Positions 1-12,500 of a DNA stretch of 64,000 nt are shown piece by piece. The first letter of the stretch is position 1. The number at the start of each line of letters is the position of its first letter. The position numbers and the translations under genes are program-made. The notes under the pieces are model-generated. The model saw only the letters and a list, made by a program, of their open reading frames with translations. It did no database searches and had not been told where the DNA came from. This DNA comes from Calendula officinalis (taxonomy: Eukaryota; Streptophyta; Magnoliopsida; Asterales; Asteraceae), in NCBI GenBank assembly GCA_963853835.1, contig OY970828.1, forward strand, positions 19,206,977 to 19,270,976. Reading direction: 5' to 3'.

Positions 1-726
1 TTGATGCTTGAGCCTTGAGCCTTGAGCCTTGAGCCTTGAGCCTTGAAACTTGAGCCTTGAGCCTCAACCCTAGAGCGTTGATGCTTGAGCCTTGAGCCTT
101 GAGCCTTGAGCCTTGAACGTTGAGCCTTGAGCCTTGAGCATTGAGCCTTGAGGCTTGAGCCTTCAGCATTGAGCCTTGAGCCTTGAGCATTGACCCTTGA
201 GCCTTGAGCCATGAGCATTGAGCCTTGAGCCTTGGGCCTTGAGCCTTGAGACTTGAGCCTTGAGCATTGAGCGTTGACCCTTGAGCCTTGAGCATTGAGC
301 CTTGAGCCTTGAGCCGTGAGCCTTGAGCCTTGAGCCCTGAGCGTTGATGCTTGAGCCTTGAACCTTGACCTTTGAGCCTTGAGCCTTGAGCCTTGAGACT
401 TGAGCCTTGAGCCTTGAGCCTTGAGCCTAGAGCCTAGAGCCTTGAGCATTGAGCATTGGGCGTTGAGCCTTGAGCCTTGAGCCTTGAGCCTTGAAACTTG
501 AGCCTTGCGCCTTGACCCTTGAGCAATGAGCGTTGACCCTTGAGCCTTGAGCCTTGAGCGTTGAGCCATGAGCCTTGAGCCTTGAGACTCTATCCTTGAC
601 TCTTGACCATTGTGCCTTGAGCCTTGCGCATTGAGCCTTGAGCCTTGAGCTTTGAGCCTTGAGCCTTGAGCCTTGAGCATTGAGCGTTGACCCTTGAGCC
701 TTGAGCCTTGCGCATTCAGACTTGAG

Positions 727-809
727 CCCTAGCCTTAATTCTTGCCCTTCCGCCTTGCGCCTTGACCTTGAGCCTTGCACCTTGTGCCTTGAGCCTTGAT
801 CCTATAGCC
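727..809. repeat. Family A landmark block, subtype A, copy 1
   Basis: This is an 83-base diverged block running from CCCTAGCC to TATAGCC. It contains three 6-base monomers (CTAGCC, TTGCCC, TTGACC) among 7-base ones, so it shifts the satellite register by minus 3, which equals plus 4 modulo 7. It is preceded by GCGCATTCAGACTTGAG, which defines subtype A. Confidence 0.85.
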
Positions 810-2011
810 TTGAGCCTTGATCCTTGAACCTTGAGCCTTGAGCCTTGAGCCTTGAGCGTTGAGCGTTGAGCGTTGAGCGTGGAGCCTTGAGCCTTGCGCC
901 TTGAGCCTTGAGCCTTGAGCCTTGAGCCTTGAGCCTTGAGTCTTGAGCATTGACCCTTGAGCCTTGAGCCTTGAGCCTTGAGCCTTGAGCCTTGAAACTT
1001 GAGCCTTGAGCCTCAACAATAGAGCATTGATGCTTGAGCCTTGAGCCTTGAGCCTTGAGCCTTGAGCCTCAACCATAGAGCGTTGATGCTTGAGCGTTGA
1101 TGCTTGAGCCTTGAGCCTTGAGCCTTGAGCCTTGAGCCTTGAGCCTTGAGCCTTGAGCCTTGAGCCTTGACCCTTGAGCCTTGAGCCTTGAGCCTTGAGC
1201 CTTGAGCCTTGAGCCTTGAGCCTTGAGCCTTGAGCCTTGAGCCTTGAGCCTTGAGCCTTGAGCCTTGAGCCATGAGCATTGAGCATTGACCCTTGAGCCT
1301 TGAGCCTTGAGCCTTGAGCCTTGAGCCTTGAGCCTTGAAACTTGAGCCTTGAGCCTCAACCCTAGAGCATTGATGCTTGAGCCTTAAGCCTTGAGCCTTG
1401 AGCCTTTAGCCTTGAGCCTTGAACCTTGAGCCTTGAGCCTTGAGCATTGAGCCTTGAGCCTTGAGCCTTGAGCCTTGAGCATTGAGCCTTGAGCCTTGAG
1501 CATTGAGCCTTGAGCCTTGAGCCATGAGCATTGAGCCTTGAGCCTTGAGCCTTGAGACTTGAGCCTTGAGCATTGAGCGTTGACCCTTGAGCCTTGAGCA
1601 TTGAGCCTTGAGCCTTGAGCAGTGAGCCTTGAGCCTTGAGCCCTGAGCGTTGATGCTTGAGCCTTGAACCTTGACCTTTGAGCCTTGAGCCTTGAGCCTT
1701 GAGCCTTGAGACTTGAGCCTTGAGCCTTGAGCCTAGAGCCTAGAGCCTTGAGTATTGAGCATTGGGCGTTGAGCCTTGAGCCTTGAGCCTTGAGCCTTGA
1801 GCCTTGAAACTTGAGCCTTGCGCCTTGACCCTTGAGCAATGAGCGTTGACCCTTGAGCCTTGAGCGTTGAGCCATGAGCCTTGAGCCTTGAGACTCTATC
1901 CTTGACTCTTGACCATTGTGCCTTGAGCCTTGCGCATTGAGACTTGAGCCTTAAGCCTTGAGCCTTGAGCCTTGAGCCTTGAGCGTTGACCCTTGCACAT
2001 TCAGACTTGAG

Positions 2012-2094
2012 CCCTAGCCTTAATTCTTGCCCTTCCGCCTTGCGCCTTGACCTTGAGCCTTGCACCTTGTGCCTTGAGCCTTGATCCAATAGCC
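2012..2094. repeat. Family A landmark block, subtype B, copy 1
   Basis: Same 83-base block with the same three hexamer monomers. It is preceded by GCACATTCAGACTTGAG and ends GATCCAATAGCC, where subtypes A and C read GATCCTATAGCC. The copy at 4726 shares both subtype marks. Confidence 0.85.
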
Positions 2095-2792
2095 TTGAGC
2101 CTTGATCCTTGAACCTTGAGCCTTGAGCCTTGAGCCTTGAGCGTTGAGCGTTGAGCGTGGAGCCTTGAGCCTTGCGCCTTGAGCCTTGAGCCTTGAGCCT
2201 TGAGCCTTGAGCCTTGAGCCTTGAGCCTTGAGCCTTGAGCCTTGAGCCTTGAGCATTGACCCTTGAGCCTTGAGCCTTGAGCCTTGAAACTTGAGCCTTG
2301 AGCCTCAACCATAGAGCGTTGATGCTTGAGCCTTGAGCCTTGAGCCTTGAGCCTTGAGCCTTGAGCCTTGAGCCTTGAGCCTTGAGCCTTGAGCCTTGAG
2401 CCCTGAGCGTTGATGCTTGAGCCTTGAACCTTGACCTTTGAGCCTTGAGCCTTGAGCCTTGAGCCTAGAGCCTAGAGCCTAGAGCATTGAGCGTTGACCC
2501 TTGAGCCTTGAGCCTTGAGCCTTAAGCCTTGAGCCTTGAGCCTTGAGCCTTGAGCCTTGGAACTTGAGCCTTGAGCCTTGATCCTTGAGCCTTGAGCATT
2601 GATCCTTGAGCCTTGAGCCATGAGCCTTGAGCCTTGAGACTCTATCCTTGACTCTTGACCATTGTGCCTTGAGCCTTGCGCATTGAGACTTGAGCCTTGA
2701 GCCTTGAGCCTTGAGCCTTGAGCCTTGAGCCTTGAGCCTTGAGCCTTGAGCCTTGAGCCTTGAGCCTTGAGCCTTGCGCATTGAGACTTGAG

Positions 2793-2875
2793 CCCTAGCC
2801 TTAATTCTTGCCCTTCCGCCTTGCGCCTTGACCTTGAGCCTTGCACCTTGTGCCTTGAGCCTTGATCCTATAGCC
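2793..2875. repeat. Family A landmark block, subtype C, copy 1
   Basis: Same block with the same three hexamers. It is preceded by GCGCATTGAGACTTGAG (G in place of C in the ATTCAGA of subtypes A and B). It is followed shortly by GAACCTTAAGCC, a mark shared with the copy at 5465. Confidence 0.85.
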
Positions 2876-3433
2876 TTGAGCCTTGATCCTTGAACCTTAA
2901 GCCTTGAGACTTGAGCCTTGAGCCTTGAGCCTTGAGCGTTGAGCATGGAGCCTTGAGCCTTGCGCCTTGCGCCTTGAGCCTTGAGCCTTGAGCCTTGAGC
3001 CTTTAGCCTTGAGCATTGAGCCTTGAGCCGTGAGCCTTAAGCCTTGAGCCCTGAGCGTTGATGCTTGAGCCTTGAACCTTGACCTTTGAGCCTTGAGCCT
3101 TGAGCCTTGAGACTTGAGCCTTGAGCCTTGAGCCTAGAGCCTAGAGCCTTGAGCATTGAGCATTGGGCGTTGAGCCTTGAGCCTTGAGCCTTGAGCCTTG
3201 AGCCTTGAAACTTGAGCCTTGCGCCTTGACCCTTGAGCAATGAGCGTTGACCCTTGAGCCTTGAGCCTTGAGCGTTGAGCCATGAGCCTTGAGCCTTGAG
3301 ACTCTATCCTTGACTCTTGACCATTGTGCCTTGAGCCTTGCGCATTGAGACTTGAGCCTTGAGCTTTGAGCCTTGAGCCTTGAGCCTTGAGCATTGAGCG
3401 TTGACCCTTGAGCCTTGCGCATTCAGACTTGAG

Positions 3434-3516
3434 CCCTAGCCTTAATTCTTGCCCTTCCGCCTTGCGCCTTGACCTTGAGCCTTGCACCTTGTGCCTTGAG
3501 CCTTGATCCTATAGCC
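3434..3516. repeat. Family A landmark block, subtype A, copy 2
   Basis: It carries the subtype A flank GCGCATTCAGACTTGAG and lies 2707 bases after copy 1. This marks the start of the second super-repeat. Confidence 0.85.
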
Positions 3517-4725
3517 TTGAGCCTTGATCCTTGAACCTTGAGCCTTGAGCCTTGAGCCTTGAGCGTTGAGCGTTGAGCGTTGAGCGTGGAGCCTTGAGCC
3601 TTGCGCCTTGAGCCTTGAGCCTTGAGCCTTGAGTCTTGAGCATTGACCCTTGAGCCTTGAGCCTTGAGCCTTGAAACTTGAGCCTTGAGCCTCAACAATA
3701 GAGCGTTGATGCTTGAGCCTTGAGCCTTGAGCCTTGAGCCTTGAGCCTTGAGCCTCAACCATAGAGCGTTGATGCTTGAGCGTTGATGCTTGAGCCTTGA
3801 GCCTTGAGCCTTGAGCCTTGAGCCTTGAGCCTTGAGCCTTGAGCCTTGAGCCTTGAGCCTTGAGCCTTGAGCCTTGACCCTTGAGCCTTGAACCTTGAGC
3901 CTTGAGCCTTGAGCCTTGAGCCTTGAGCCTTGAGCCTTGAGCCTTGAGCCTTGAGCCTTGAGCCTTGAGCCTTGAGCCTTGAGCCTTGAGCCATGAGCAT
4001 TGAGCATTGACCCTTGAGCCTTGAGCCTTGAGCCTTGAGCCTTGAGCCTTGAAACTTGAGCCTTGAGCCTCAACCCTAGAGCATTGATGCTTGAGCCTTG
4101 AGCCTTGAGCCTTGAGCCTTTAGCCTTGAGCCTTGAACCTTGAGCCTTGAGCCTTGAGCATTGAGCCTTGAGCCTTGAGCCTTGAGCCTTGAGCATTGAG
4201 CCTTGAGCCTTGAGCATTGAGCCTTGAGCCTTGAGCCATGAGCATTGAGCCTTGAGCCTTGAGACTTGAGCCTTGAGCATTGAGCGTTGACCCTTGAGCC
4301 TTGAGCATTGAGCCTTGAGCCTTGAGCCGTGAGCCTTGAGCCTTGAGCCCTGAGCGTTGATGCTTGAGCCTTGAACCTTGACCTTTGAGCCTTGAGCCTT
4401 GAGCCTTGAGCCTTGAGACTTGAGCCTTGAGCCTAGAGCCTAGAGCCTTGAGCATTGAGCATTGGGCGTTGAGCCTTGAGCCTTGAGCCTTGAGCCTTGA
4501 GCCTTGAAACTTGAGCCTTGCGCCTTGACCCTTGAGCAATGAGCGTTGACCCTTGAGCATTGAGCCTTGAGCCATGAGCCTTGAGCCTTGAGACTCTATC
4601 CTTGACTCTTGACCATTGTGCCTTGAGCCTTGCGCATTGAGACTTGAGCCTTGAGCCTTGAGCCTTGAGCCTTGAGCCTTGAGCCTTGAGCCTTGAGCGT
4701 TGACCCTTGCACATTCAGACTTGAG

Positions 4726-4808
4726 CCCTAGCCTTAATTCTTGCCCTTCCGCCTTGCGCCTTGACCTTGAGCCTTGCACCTTGTGCCTTGAGCCTTGATC
4801 CAATAGCC
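4726..4808. repeat. Family A landmark block, subtype B, copy 2
   Basis: It carries the subtype B flank GCACATTCAGACTTGAG and the B-specific ending GATCCAATAGCC. It lies 2714 bases after the first subtype B block. Confidence 0.85.
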
Positions 4809-5464
4809 TTGAGCCTTGATCCTTGAACCTTGAGCCTTGAGCCTTGAGCGTTGAGCGTTGAGCGTGGAGCCTTGAGCCTTGCGCCTTGAGCCTTGAGCCT
4901 TGAGCCTTGAGCCTTGAGCCTTGAGCCTTGAGCCTTGAGCCTTGAGCATTGACCCTTGAGCCTTGAGCCTTGAGCCTTGAAACTTGAGCCTTGAGCCTCA
5001 ACCATAGAGCGTTGATGCTTGAGCCTTGAGTCTTGAGCCTTGAGCCTTGAGCCTTGAGCCTTGAGCCTTGAGCCTTGAGCCTTGAGCCCTGAGCGTTGAT
5101 GCTTGAGCCTTGAACCTTGACCTTTGAGCCTTGAGCCTTGAGCCTAGAGCCTTGAGCCTAGAGCCTAGAGCCTAGAGCATTGAGCATTGAGCGTTGACCC
5201 TTGAGCCTTGAGCCTTGAGCCTTAAGCCTTGAGCCTTGAGCCTTGAGCCTTGAGCCTTGGAACTTGAGCCTTGAGCCTTGATCCTTGAGCCTTGAGCATT
5301 GATCCTTGAGCCTTGAGCCATGAGCCTTGAGCCTTGAGACTCTATCCTTGACTCTTGACCATTGTGCCTTGAGCCTTGCGCATTGAGACTTGAGCCTTGA
5401 GCCTTGAGCCTTGAGCCTTGAGCCTTGAGCCTTGAGCCTTGAGCCTTGCGCATTGAGACTTGAG

Positions 5465-5547
5465 CCCTAGCCTTAATTCTTGCCCTTCCGCCTTGCGCCT
5501 TGACCTTGAGCCTTGCACCTTGTGCCTTGAGCCTTGATCCTATAGCC
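5465..5547. repeat. Family A landmark block, subtype C, copy 2
   Basis: It carries the subtype C flank GCGCATTGAGACTTGAG and the downstream mark GAACCTTAAGCC. It lies 2672 bases after the first subtype C block. Confidence 0.85.
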
Positions 5548-6476
5548 TTGAGCCTTGATCCTTGAACCTTAAGCCTTGAGACTTGAGCCTTGAGCCTTGA
5601 GCCTTGAGCGTTGAGCATGGAGCCTTGAGCCTTGCGCCTTGCGCCTTGAGCCTTGAGCCTTGAGCCTTGAGCCTTGAGCCTTGAGCCTTGAGCCTTGAGC
5701 CTTGAGCCTTGAGCCTTGAGCCTTGAGCCTTGAGCCTTGAGCATTGAGCATTGACCCTTGAGCCTTGAAACTTGAGCCTTGAGCCTCAACCCTAGAGCGT
5801 TGATGCTTGAGCCTTGAGCCTTGAGCCTTGAGCCTTGAGCCTTGAGCCTTGAGCCTTGAGCCTTGAACCTTGAGCCTTGAGCCTTGAGCATTGAGCCTTG
5901 AGCCTTGAGCCTTGAGCATTGAGCCTTGAGCCTTGAGCCTTGAGCCTTGAGCATTGAGCCTTGAGCCTTGAGCCATGAGCATTGAGCCTTGAGCCTTGGG
6001 CCTTGAGCCTTGAGACTTGAGCCTTGAGCATTGAGCGTTGACCCTTCAGCCTTGAGCATTGAGCCTTGAGCCTTGAGCCGTGAGCCTTGAGCCTTGAGCC
6101 CTGGGCGTTGATGCTTGAGCCTTGAACCTTGACCTTTGAGCCTTGAGCCTTGAGCCTTGAGACTTGAGCCTTGAGCCTTGAGCCTAAAGCCTAGAGCCTT
6201 GAGCATTGAGCATTGAGCGTTGACCCTTGAGCCTTGAGCCTTGAGCCTTGAAACTTGAGCCTTGCGCCTTGACCCTTGAGCAATGAGCATTGACCCTTGA
6301 GCCTTGAGCGTTGAGCCATGAGCCTTGAGCCTTGAGACTCTATCCTTGACTCTTGACCATTGTGCCTTGAGCCTTGCGCATTGAGACTTGAGCCTTGAGC
6401 CTTGAGCCTTGAGCCTTGAGCCTTGAGCATTGAGCGTTGACCCTTGAGACTTGAGCCTTGCGCATTCAGACTTGAG

Positions 6477-6566
6477 CCCTAGCCTTAATTTTTGCCCTTC
6501 CGCCTTGCGCCTTGACCTTGAGCCTTGCACCTTGTGCCTTGAGCCTTGAGCCTTGATCCTATAGCC
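6477..6566. repeat. Family A landmark block, subtype A, copy 3
   Basis: It carries the subtype A flank but is 90 bases long because of one extra TTGAGCC monomer before GATCCTATAGCC. It also has TTAATTTTTGCCC where the others have TTAATTCTTGCCC. It is the last family A block; beyond it the pattern changes to family B. Confidence 0.8.
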
Positions 6567-9500
6567 TTGAGCCTTGTGCCTTGAGCCTTGTCCCTTGACC
6601 CTTGAGCATTGAGCATTGACCCTTGAGCCATGAGCCTTGAGCCTTGAGCCTTGATCCTTGAGCCTTGAGCCTTGAGCCTTGAGCTTGTGCCTTGATCCTT
6701 GAGCCTTGAGCCCTGAGCGTTGATGCTTGAGCCTTGAACCTTGACCCTTGAGCCTTGAGACTTGAGCCTTGGCCCTTGAGCCTTGAGGCTTGAGCCTAGA
6801 ACCTTGAGCCTTGAGCGTTGAGCCTTGAGACTTGAGCCTTGATCCTTGAACCTTGAGCCTTGAGCCTTGAGCCTTGAGCGTTGAGCGTTGAGCCTTGAGC
6901 GTTGAGCCTTGAGCCTTGAGCCTTGAGCCTTGAGCCTTGAGCCTTGTGCCTTGAGCATTGAGCATTGACCCTTGAGCCTTGAGCCTTGAGCCTTGAAACT
7001 TGAGTCTTGAGCCTTGACCCTATAGCGTTGATGCTTGAGCCTTGAGCCTTGAGCCTTGAGACTTGAGCCTTCAGCATTGAGCCTTGAGCCTTCAGCATTG
7101 AGGCTCGAGCCTTGAGCCTTTAGCATTGAGCATTGAGCCTGGAGCCATGAGCCTTGAGCCTTGAGCCTTGGGCCTTGAGCCTTGAGCCTTGAGCCTTGAA
7201 CCTTGAGCGTTGAGCGTTGACCCTTGAGCCTTGAGCATTGAGCCTTGAGCCATGAGCCTTGAGCCTTGAGCCTTGAGCCCTGAGCGTTGATGCTTGAGCC
7301 TTGAACCTTGACCTTTGAGCCTTGAGCCTTGAGCCTTGAGACTTGAGCCTTGAGCCTCGAGCCTTGAGCCTAGAGCCTTAAGCATTGAGCGTTGAGCGTT
7401 GACCCATGAGCCTTGAGCCTTGAGCCTTGAGCCTTGAGCCTTGAGTCTTGGGCCATGAGCCTTGAGCCTTGAGCCTTGAGCCTTGAGCCTTCACCCTTGA
7501 GCCTTGAGCCTTGAGCCTTGAGCGTTGAGCATTGAGCGTTGAGCGTTGAGCCTTGAGCCTTGAGCCTTGTGCCTTGAGCCTTGAGCCTTGAGCCTTGAGC
7601 CTTGAGCCTTGAGCATTGAAACTTGAGCCTTGAGCCTTGAACCTTGAGCCTTGAGCCATGAGCCTTGAGCCTTAAAACTTGAGACATGAGCCTTGACTCT
7701 TGACCCTTACGCCTTGAGCCTTGAGCCTTGAGCGTTGAGCGTTGAGCCTTGAGCGTTGAGCGTTGAGCCTTGAGCCTTGAGCCTTGGACTTGAGCCTTAT
7801 CCCTTGAGCGTTGACCCTTGAGCATTGACCATTGAGCGTTGAGCCTTGAGCCGTGAGCCGTGAGCCTTGAGCCTTGGGCCTTGAGCCTTGAGCCTTGGGC
7901 CTTGAGCCTTGACCCTAGAGCGTTGACCCTTGTGCCTTGAGCCTTGAGCCTTTAGCCTTGAGCCTTGTTACTTGAACCTTGAGCCTTGAGCCTTGAAACT
8001 TGAGCCTTAAGCCTTGAGCCTTCAAGCCTTAAGCCTGGAGCCTGGAGCCTGGAGCCTTGAGCCTTGCGCCTTGAGCCTTGAGCCTTCAGCGTTGAGCCTT
8101 GAGCCTTGAGCGTTGGGCCTTGAGTCTCGAGCCTTGATCCTCTAGCCTTGAGCCGTGATCCTTGAGCCTTAAAACTTGAGACTTGAGCCTAAACACTTGA
8201 CCCTTGCGCCTTGATCCTTGCGTCTTGAGCCTTGAGCCTTGAACCTTGAGCCTTAAGCCTCCTTGAGCCTTGAGCCTTGAGCATTGAGCCTCGAGCCTTG
8301 TCCCTTGAGCATTGACCCTTGAGCATTGACCCTTGAGCCTTGAGCCTTGAGCCTAGAGACTCTAGCCGCGAGCCTTGAGCCTTGAGCCTTGAGCCTTGAG
8401 CCTTGAGCCTTGAAACTTGAGACTTGATCCTTGACTCTTGACCATTGCGCCTTGAGCCTTGCGCATTAAGACTTGAGCCTTGAGCCTTGAGCCTTGAGCC
8501 CTAATCCTTGATTCTTGCCCTTGCGCCTTGCGCCTTGACCTTGAGCCTTGCGCCTTGTGCCTTAATCCTTGAGCCTTGATCCTTTAGCCTTGAGCCTTGA
8601 GCCTTGAGCCTTGAGCATTGACCCTTGAGCGTTGACCCTTGAGCCTTGAGCCTTGAGCCTTGAGCCTTGAGCCTTGAGCCTTGAGCCTTGAGCCTTGAGC
8701 CTTGAGCCTTGAGCCTTGAGCCTTGAGCCTTGGGCCTTGAGCCTTGAGCCTTGGGCCATGAGCCTTGAGCCTTGAGCCTTGAGCCTTGAGCCTTGAGCCT
8801 TGAGCCTTGAGCTTTGAGCCTTGAGCCTTGAGCCTTGAGCCTTGAGCCTTGAGCCTTGAGCCTTGAGCCTTGAGCCTTGAGCCTTGAGCCTTGAGCCTTG
8901 AGCCTTGAGCCTTGAGCCTTGAGCCTTGTGCCTTGAGCCTTGTGCCTTGAGCCTTGAGCCTTGAGCCTTGAGCCTTAAGCCTTTAGCCTTGAGCCTTGAG
9001 CCTTGAGCCTTGTTACTTGAACCTTGAGCCTTGAGCCTGGAGCGTTGAAACTTGAGCCTTGAGCCTTGAACCTTGAGCCTTGAGCCATTAGCCTTGAGGC
9101 TTAAAACTTGAGACATGAGCCTTAACTCTTGACCCTTACGCCTTGAGCCTTGAGCCTTGAGCCTTGAGCCTTGAACCTTGAGCGTTGAGCGTTGAGCCTT
9201 AAGCCTTGAGCCTTCAGCCTTGGACTTGAGCCTTAAGCCTCGAGCCTTATCCCTTGAGCGTTGACCCTTGAGCGTTGACCCTTGAGCGTTGAGCCTTGAG
9301 CGTTGAGCCTTGAGCCTTGAGTCGTGAGCCGTGAGCCTTGAGCCTTGAGCCTTGATCCTTGAGCCTGGAGCCTTTGAGCCTGGAGCCTTGAGCCTGGACC
9401 CCAGAGCCTTGAGCGTCGAGCCTGGAGCCTTGAGCCTGGAGCCTAGAGCCTTTGAGCCTTAAGCCTTAAGCCTGGAGCCTGGAGCCTTGAGCCTTGAGCC

Positions 9501-12500
9501 TTGCACCTTCAGCCTTGAGCCTTGAGCCTTCAGCATTGAGCCTTGAGCCTTGGACTTGAGCCTTAAGCCTCGAGCCTTATCCCTTGAGCGTTGACCCTTG
9601 AGCGTTGACCCTTGAGCGTTGAGCCTTGAGCCTGGAGCCTTGAGACTTGAGTCGTGAGCCATGAGCTGCGAGCCTTGAGCATTGAGCCTTGAGCCTTGAG
9701 CCTTGATCCTTGAGCCTGGAGCCTTTGAGCCTGGAGCCTTGAGCCTGGACCCTAGAGCCTTGAGCGTCGAGCCTGGAGCCTTGAGCCTGGAGCATGGAGC
9801 CTTTGAGCCTTAAGCCTTAAGCCTGGAGCCTGGAGCCTTGAGCCTTGAGCCTTGAGCCTTGAGCCTTGCGCCTTCAGCCTTGAGCCTTGAGCCTTCAGCG
9901 TTGAGCCTTGAGCCTTGAGCCTTGGGCCTTGAGCCTTGACCCTTGACCCTAGAGCGTTGACCCTTGAGCGTTGACCCTTAAGCCTTGAGCCTTGAGCCTT
10001 GTGCCTTGAGCCTTGAGCCTTTAGCCTTGAGCCTTGTTACTTGAACCTTGAGCCTTGAGCCTTGAAACTTGAGCCTTAAGCCTTGAGCCTTCAGCCTTGA
10101 GCCATGAGACTTGAGCCTTAAAACTTTAGGCTTGAGCTTTGACTCTTGACCCTTACGCCTTGAGCCTTGAGCCTTGAGCCTTGAGCCTTGGACTTGAGCC
10201 TTAAGCCTCGAGCCTTATCCCTTGAGCGTTGACCCTTGAGCGTTGACCCTTGAGCGTTGAGCCTTGAGCGTTGAGCCTTGAGCCTTGAGTCGTGAGCCGT
10301 GAGCTGTGAGCCTTGAGCCTTGAGCCTTGAGCCTTGATCCTTGAGCCTGGAGCCTTTGAGCCTGGAGCCTTGAGCCTGGACCCTAGAGCCTTGAACGTCG
10401 AGCCTGGAGCCTTGAGTCTGGAGCCTGGAGCCTTTGAGTCTTAAGCCTTAAGCCTGGAGCCTGGAGCCTTGAGCCTTGAGCCTTGAGCTTTGCGCCTTCA
10501 GCCTTGAGCCTTGAGCCTTCAGCGTTGAGCCTTGAGCCTTGAGCCTTGGGCCTTGAGCCTTGACCCTTGACCCTAGAGCGTTGACCCTTGAGCGTTGACC
10601 CTTAAGCCTTGAGCCTTGAGCCTTGTGCCTTGAGCCTTGAGCCTTTAGCCTTGAGCCTTGTTACTTGAACCTTGAGCCTTGAGCCTTGAAACTTGAGCCT
10701 TAAGCCTTGAGCCTTCAGCCTTGAGCCATGAGACTTGAGCCTTAAGCCTTGAGCCTTGAGCCTTGAGCCTTGAGCCTTGATCCCTGAGCCTTGAGCCTTG
10801 AGCCTTGAGCCTCCTTGAGACTTGTGCCCTGAGCGTTGATGCTTGAGCCTTGAACCTTGACCTTTGAGCCTTGAGCCTTGAGCGTTGAGCATTGAGCCTT
10901 GAGCCTTGAGCCTTGAGCCTTGAGCCTTGAGACTTGAGTCTTGGGCCATGAGCCTTGAGCCTTGAGCCTTGAGCCTTGAGCCTTGAGTCTTGAGTCTTGA
11001 GCCTTCACCCTTGAGCCTTGAGCCTTGAGCCTTGACCCTTGACCCTTGACCCTTGACCCTTGAGCGTTGAGCAATGAGCCTTGAGCCTTGAGCCTTGTGC
11101 CTTGAGCCTTGAGCCTTGAACCTTGAGCCTTGAGCCATGAGCCTTGAGCCTTGAGCCTTGAGCCCTAAGCCTTGATTCTTTCCCTTGCGCCTTGCGCCTT
11201 GACCTTGAGCCTTGCGCCTTGTGCCTTAATCCTTGAGCCTTGATCCTCTAGCCTTGAGCCTTGAGCCTTGAGCATTGACCCTTGAGCGTTGACCCTTGAG
11301 TCATGAGCCTTGAGCCGTGAGCCTTGAGCCTTGAGCCTTGACCCTTGAGCCTTGAGCCTTGACCCTTGAGCCTTCACCCTTGAGCCTTGAGCCTTGAGCC
11401 TTGATCCTTGAGCCTTGAGCCTTGTGCCTTGAGCCTGGAGCCTTGAGCCTTGAGCCTTGAGCCTTGAGCCTTGAGCCTTGAGCCTTGAGCCTTGAGCCTT
11501 GTTACTTGAACCTTGAGCCTTGAGCCTTGAGCGTTGAAACTTGAGCCTTGAACCTTGAACCTTGAGCCTTGAGCCATTAGCCTTGAGGCTTAAAACTTGA
11601 GACATGAGCCTTGACTCTTGACCATTACGCCTTGAGCCTTGAGCCTTGAGCCTTGAGCCTTGAGCCTTGAGCCTTGAGCCTTGAGCGTTGAGCCTTGAGC
11701 CTTGAGCCTTGAGCCTTGGACTTGAGCCTTAAGCCTCGAGCCTTATCCCTTGAGCGTTGACCCTTGAGCGTTGACCCGTGAGCGTTGACCCTTGAGCGTT
11801 GAGCCTTGAGCCTTGAGTCGTGAGCCGTGAGCCTTGAGCCTTGAGCCTTGAGCCTTGAGCCTTCATCCTTGAGCCTGGAGCCTTTGAGCCTGGAGCCTTG
11901 AGCCTGGACCCTAGAGCCTTGAGCGTTGAGCCTGGAGCCTTGAGCCTGGAGCCTGGAGCCTTTATGCCTTAAGCCTTAAGCCTGGAGCCTGGAGCCTTGA
12001 GCCTTGAGCCTTGCGCCTTCAGCCTTGAGCCTTGAGCCTTCAGCGTTGAGCCTTGAGCCTTGGGCCTTGAGCCTTGACCCTTGACCCTTGAGCGTTGACC
12101 CTTGAGCGTTGACCCTTAAGCCTTAAGCCTTCAGCCTTGAGCCATGAGACTTGAGCTTTAAAACTTTAGACTTGAGCTTTGACTCTTGACCCTTACGCCT
12201 TGAGCATTGAGCCTTGATCCTTGAGCCTTGAGCCTTGAGCCTCGAGCCTTGTCCCTCGAGCCTTGACCCTTGAGCGTTGACTGTTGAGCGTTGAGTCTTG
12301 AGCGTTGAGCGTTGAGCCTGGAGCCTTGAGCCTTGAGCCTAGAGCCTTTAGCCTTGAGCCTTGAGCCTTGAGCCTTGAGCCTTGAGCCTTGAGCCTTGAG
12401 CCTTGAGCCTTGAGTCTTGAGCCTTAAGCCTTGAGCCTTGAGCCTCGAGCCTTGAGCCCTGAGCATTGACGCTTGAGCCTTGAACCTTGACCTTTGAGCC

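Larger units (their letters stand above)
1..6600. repeat. Satellite higher-order family A, ~2.7-kb A-B-C super-repeat
   Basis: Seven landmark blocks start at 727, 2012, 2793, 3434, 4726, 5465 and 6477. Intervals are 1285, 781, 641, 1292, 739 and 1012, and every one leaves remainder 4 on division by 7. A second landmark, CCCTGAGCGTTGATGC or a close variant, starts at 335, 1641, 2401, 3049, 4348, 5087 and 6099. Its intervals are 1306, 760, 648, 1299, 739 and 1012, again all remainder 4. The bases just before the blocks alternate GCGCATTCAGA (A), GCACATTCAGA (B) and GCGCATTGAGA (C), giving the order A B C A B C A. The super-repeat is therefore about 2.7 kb (A to A 2707 then 3043; B to B 2714; C to C 2672). 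The right boundary is approximate. Confidence 0.88.
5172..6965 (-). other. Stop-free satellite frame (597 codons), not a gene
   Basis: This is the longest of many overlapping open frames on the - strand of the satellite. It reads as degenerate GSRLKAQ heptapeptides. Three 7-base monomers equal seven codons, and the - strand monomer CTCAAGG has no stop in any frame, so all three - frames give the same peptide in rotation. On the + strand each frame meets TGA every 21 bases. Start codons arise only where CAT (for example from CATTGAG) appears by mutation. There is no promoter, no recognisable domain, and no codon-level conservation beyond the DNA repeat. I read it as a by-product of the satellite. 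Confidence 0.9.

Noticed and set aside
1..6600. CRISPR-like regular spacing of landmark blocks
   Set aside because: Spacers are the same heptamer satellite, spacing varies from 0.6 to 1.3 kb, and the context is a plant nuclear genome.
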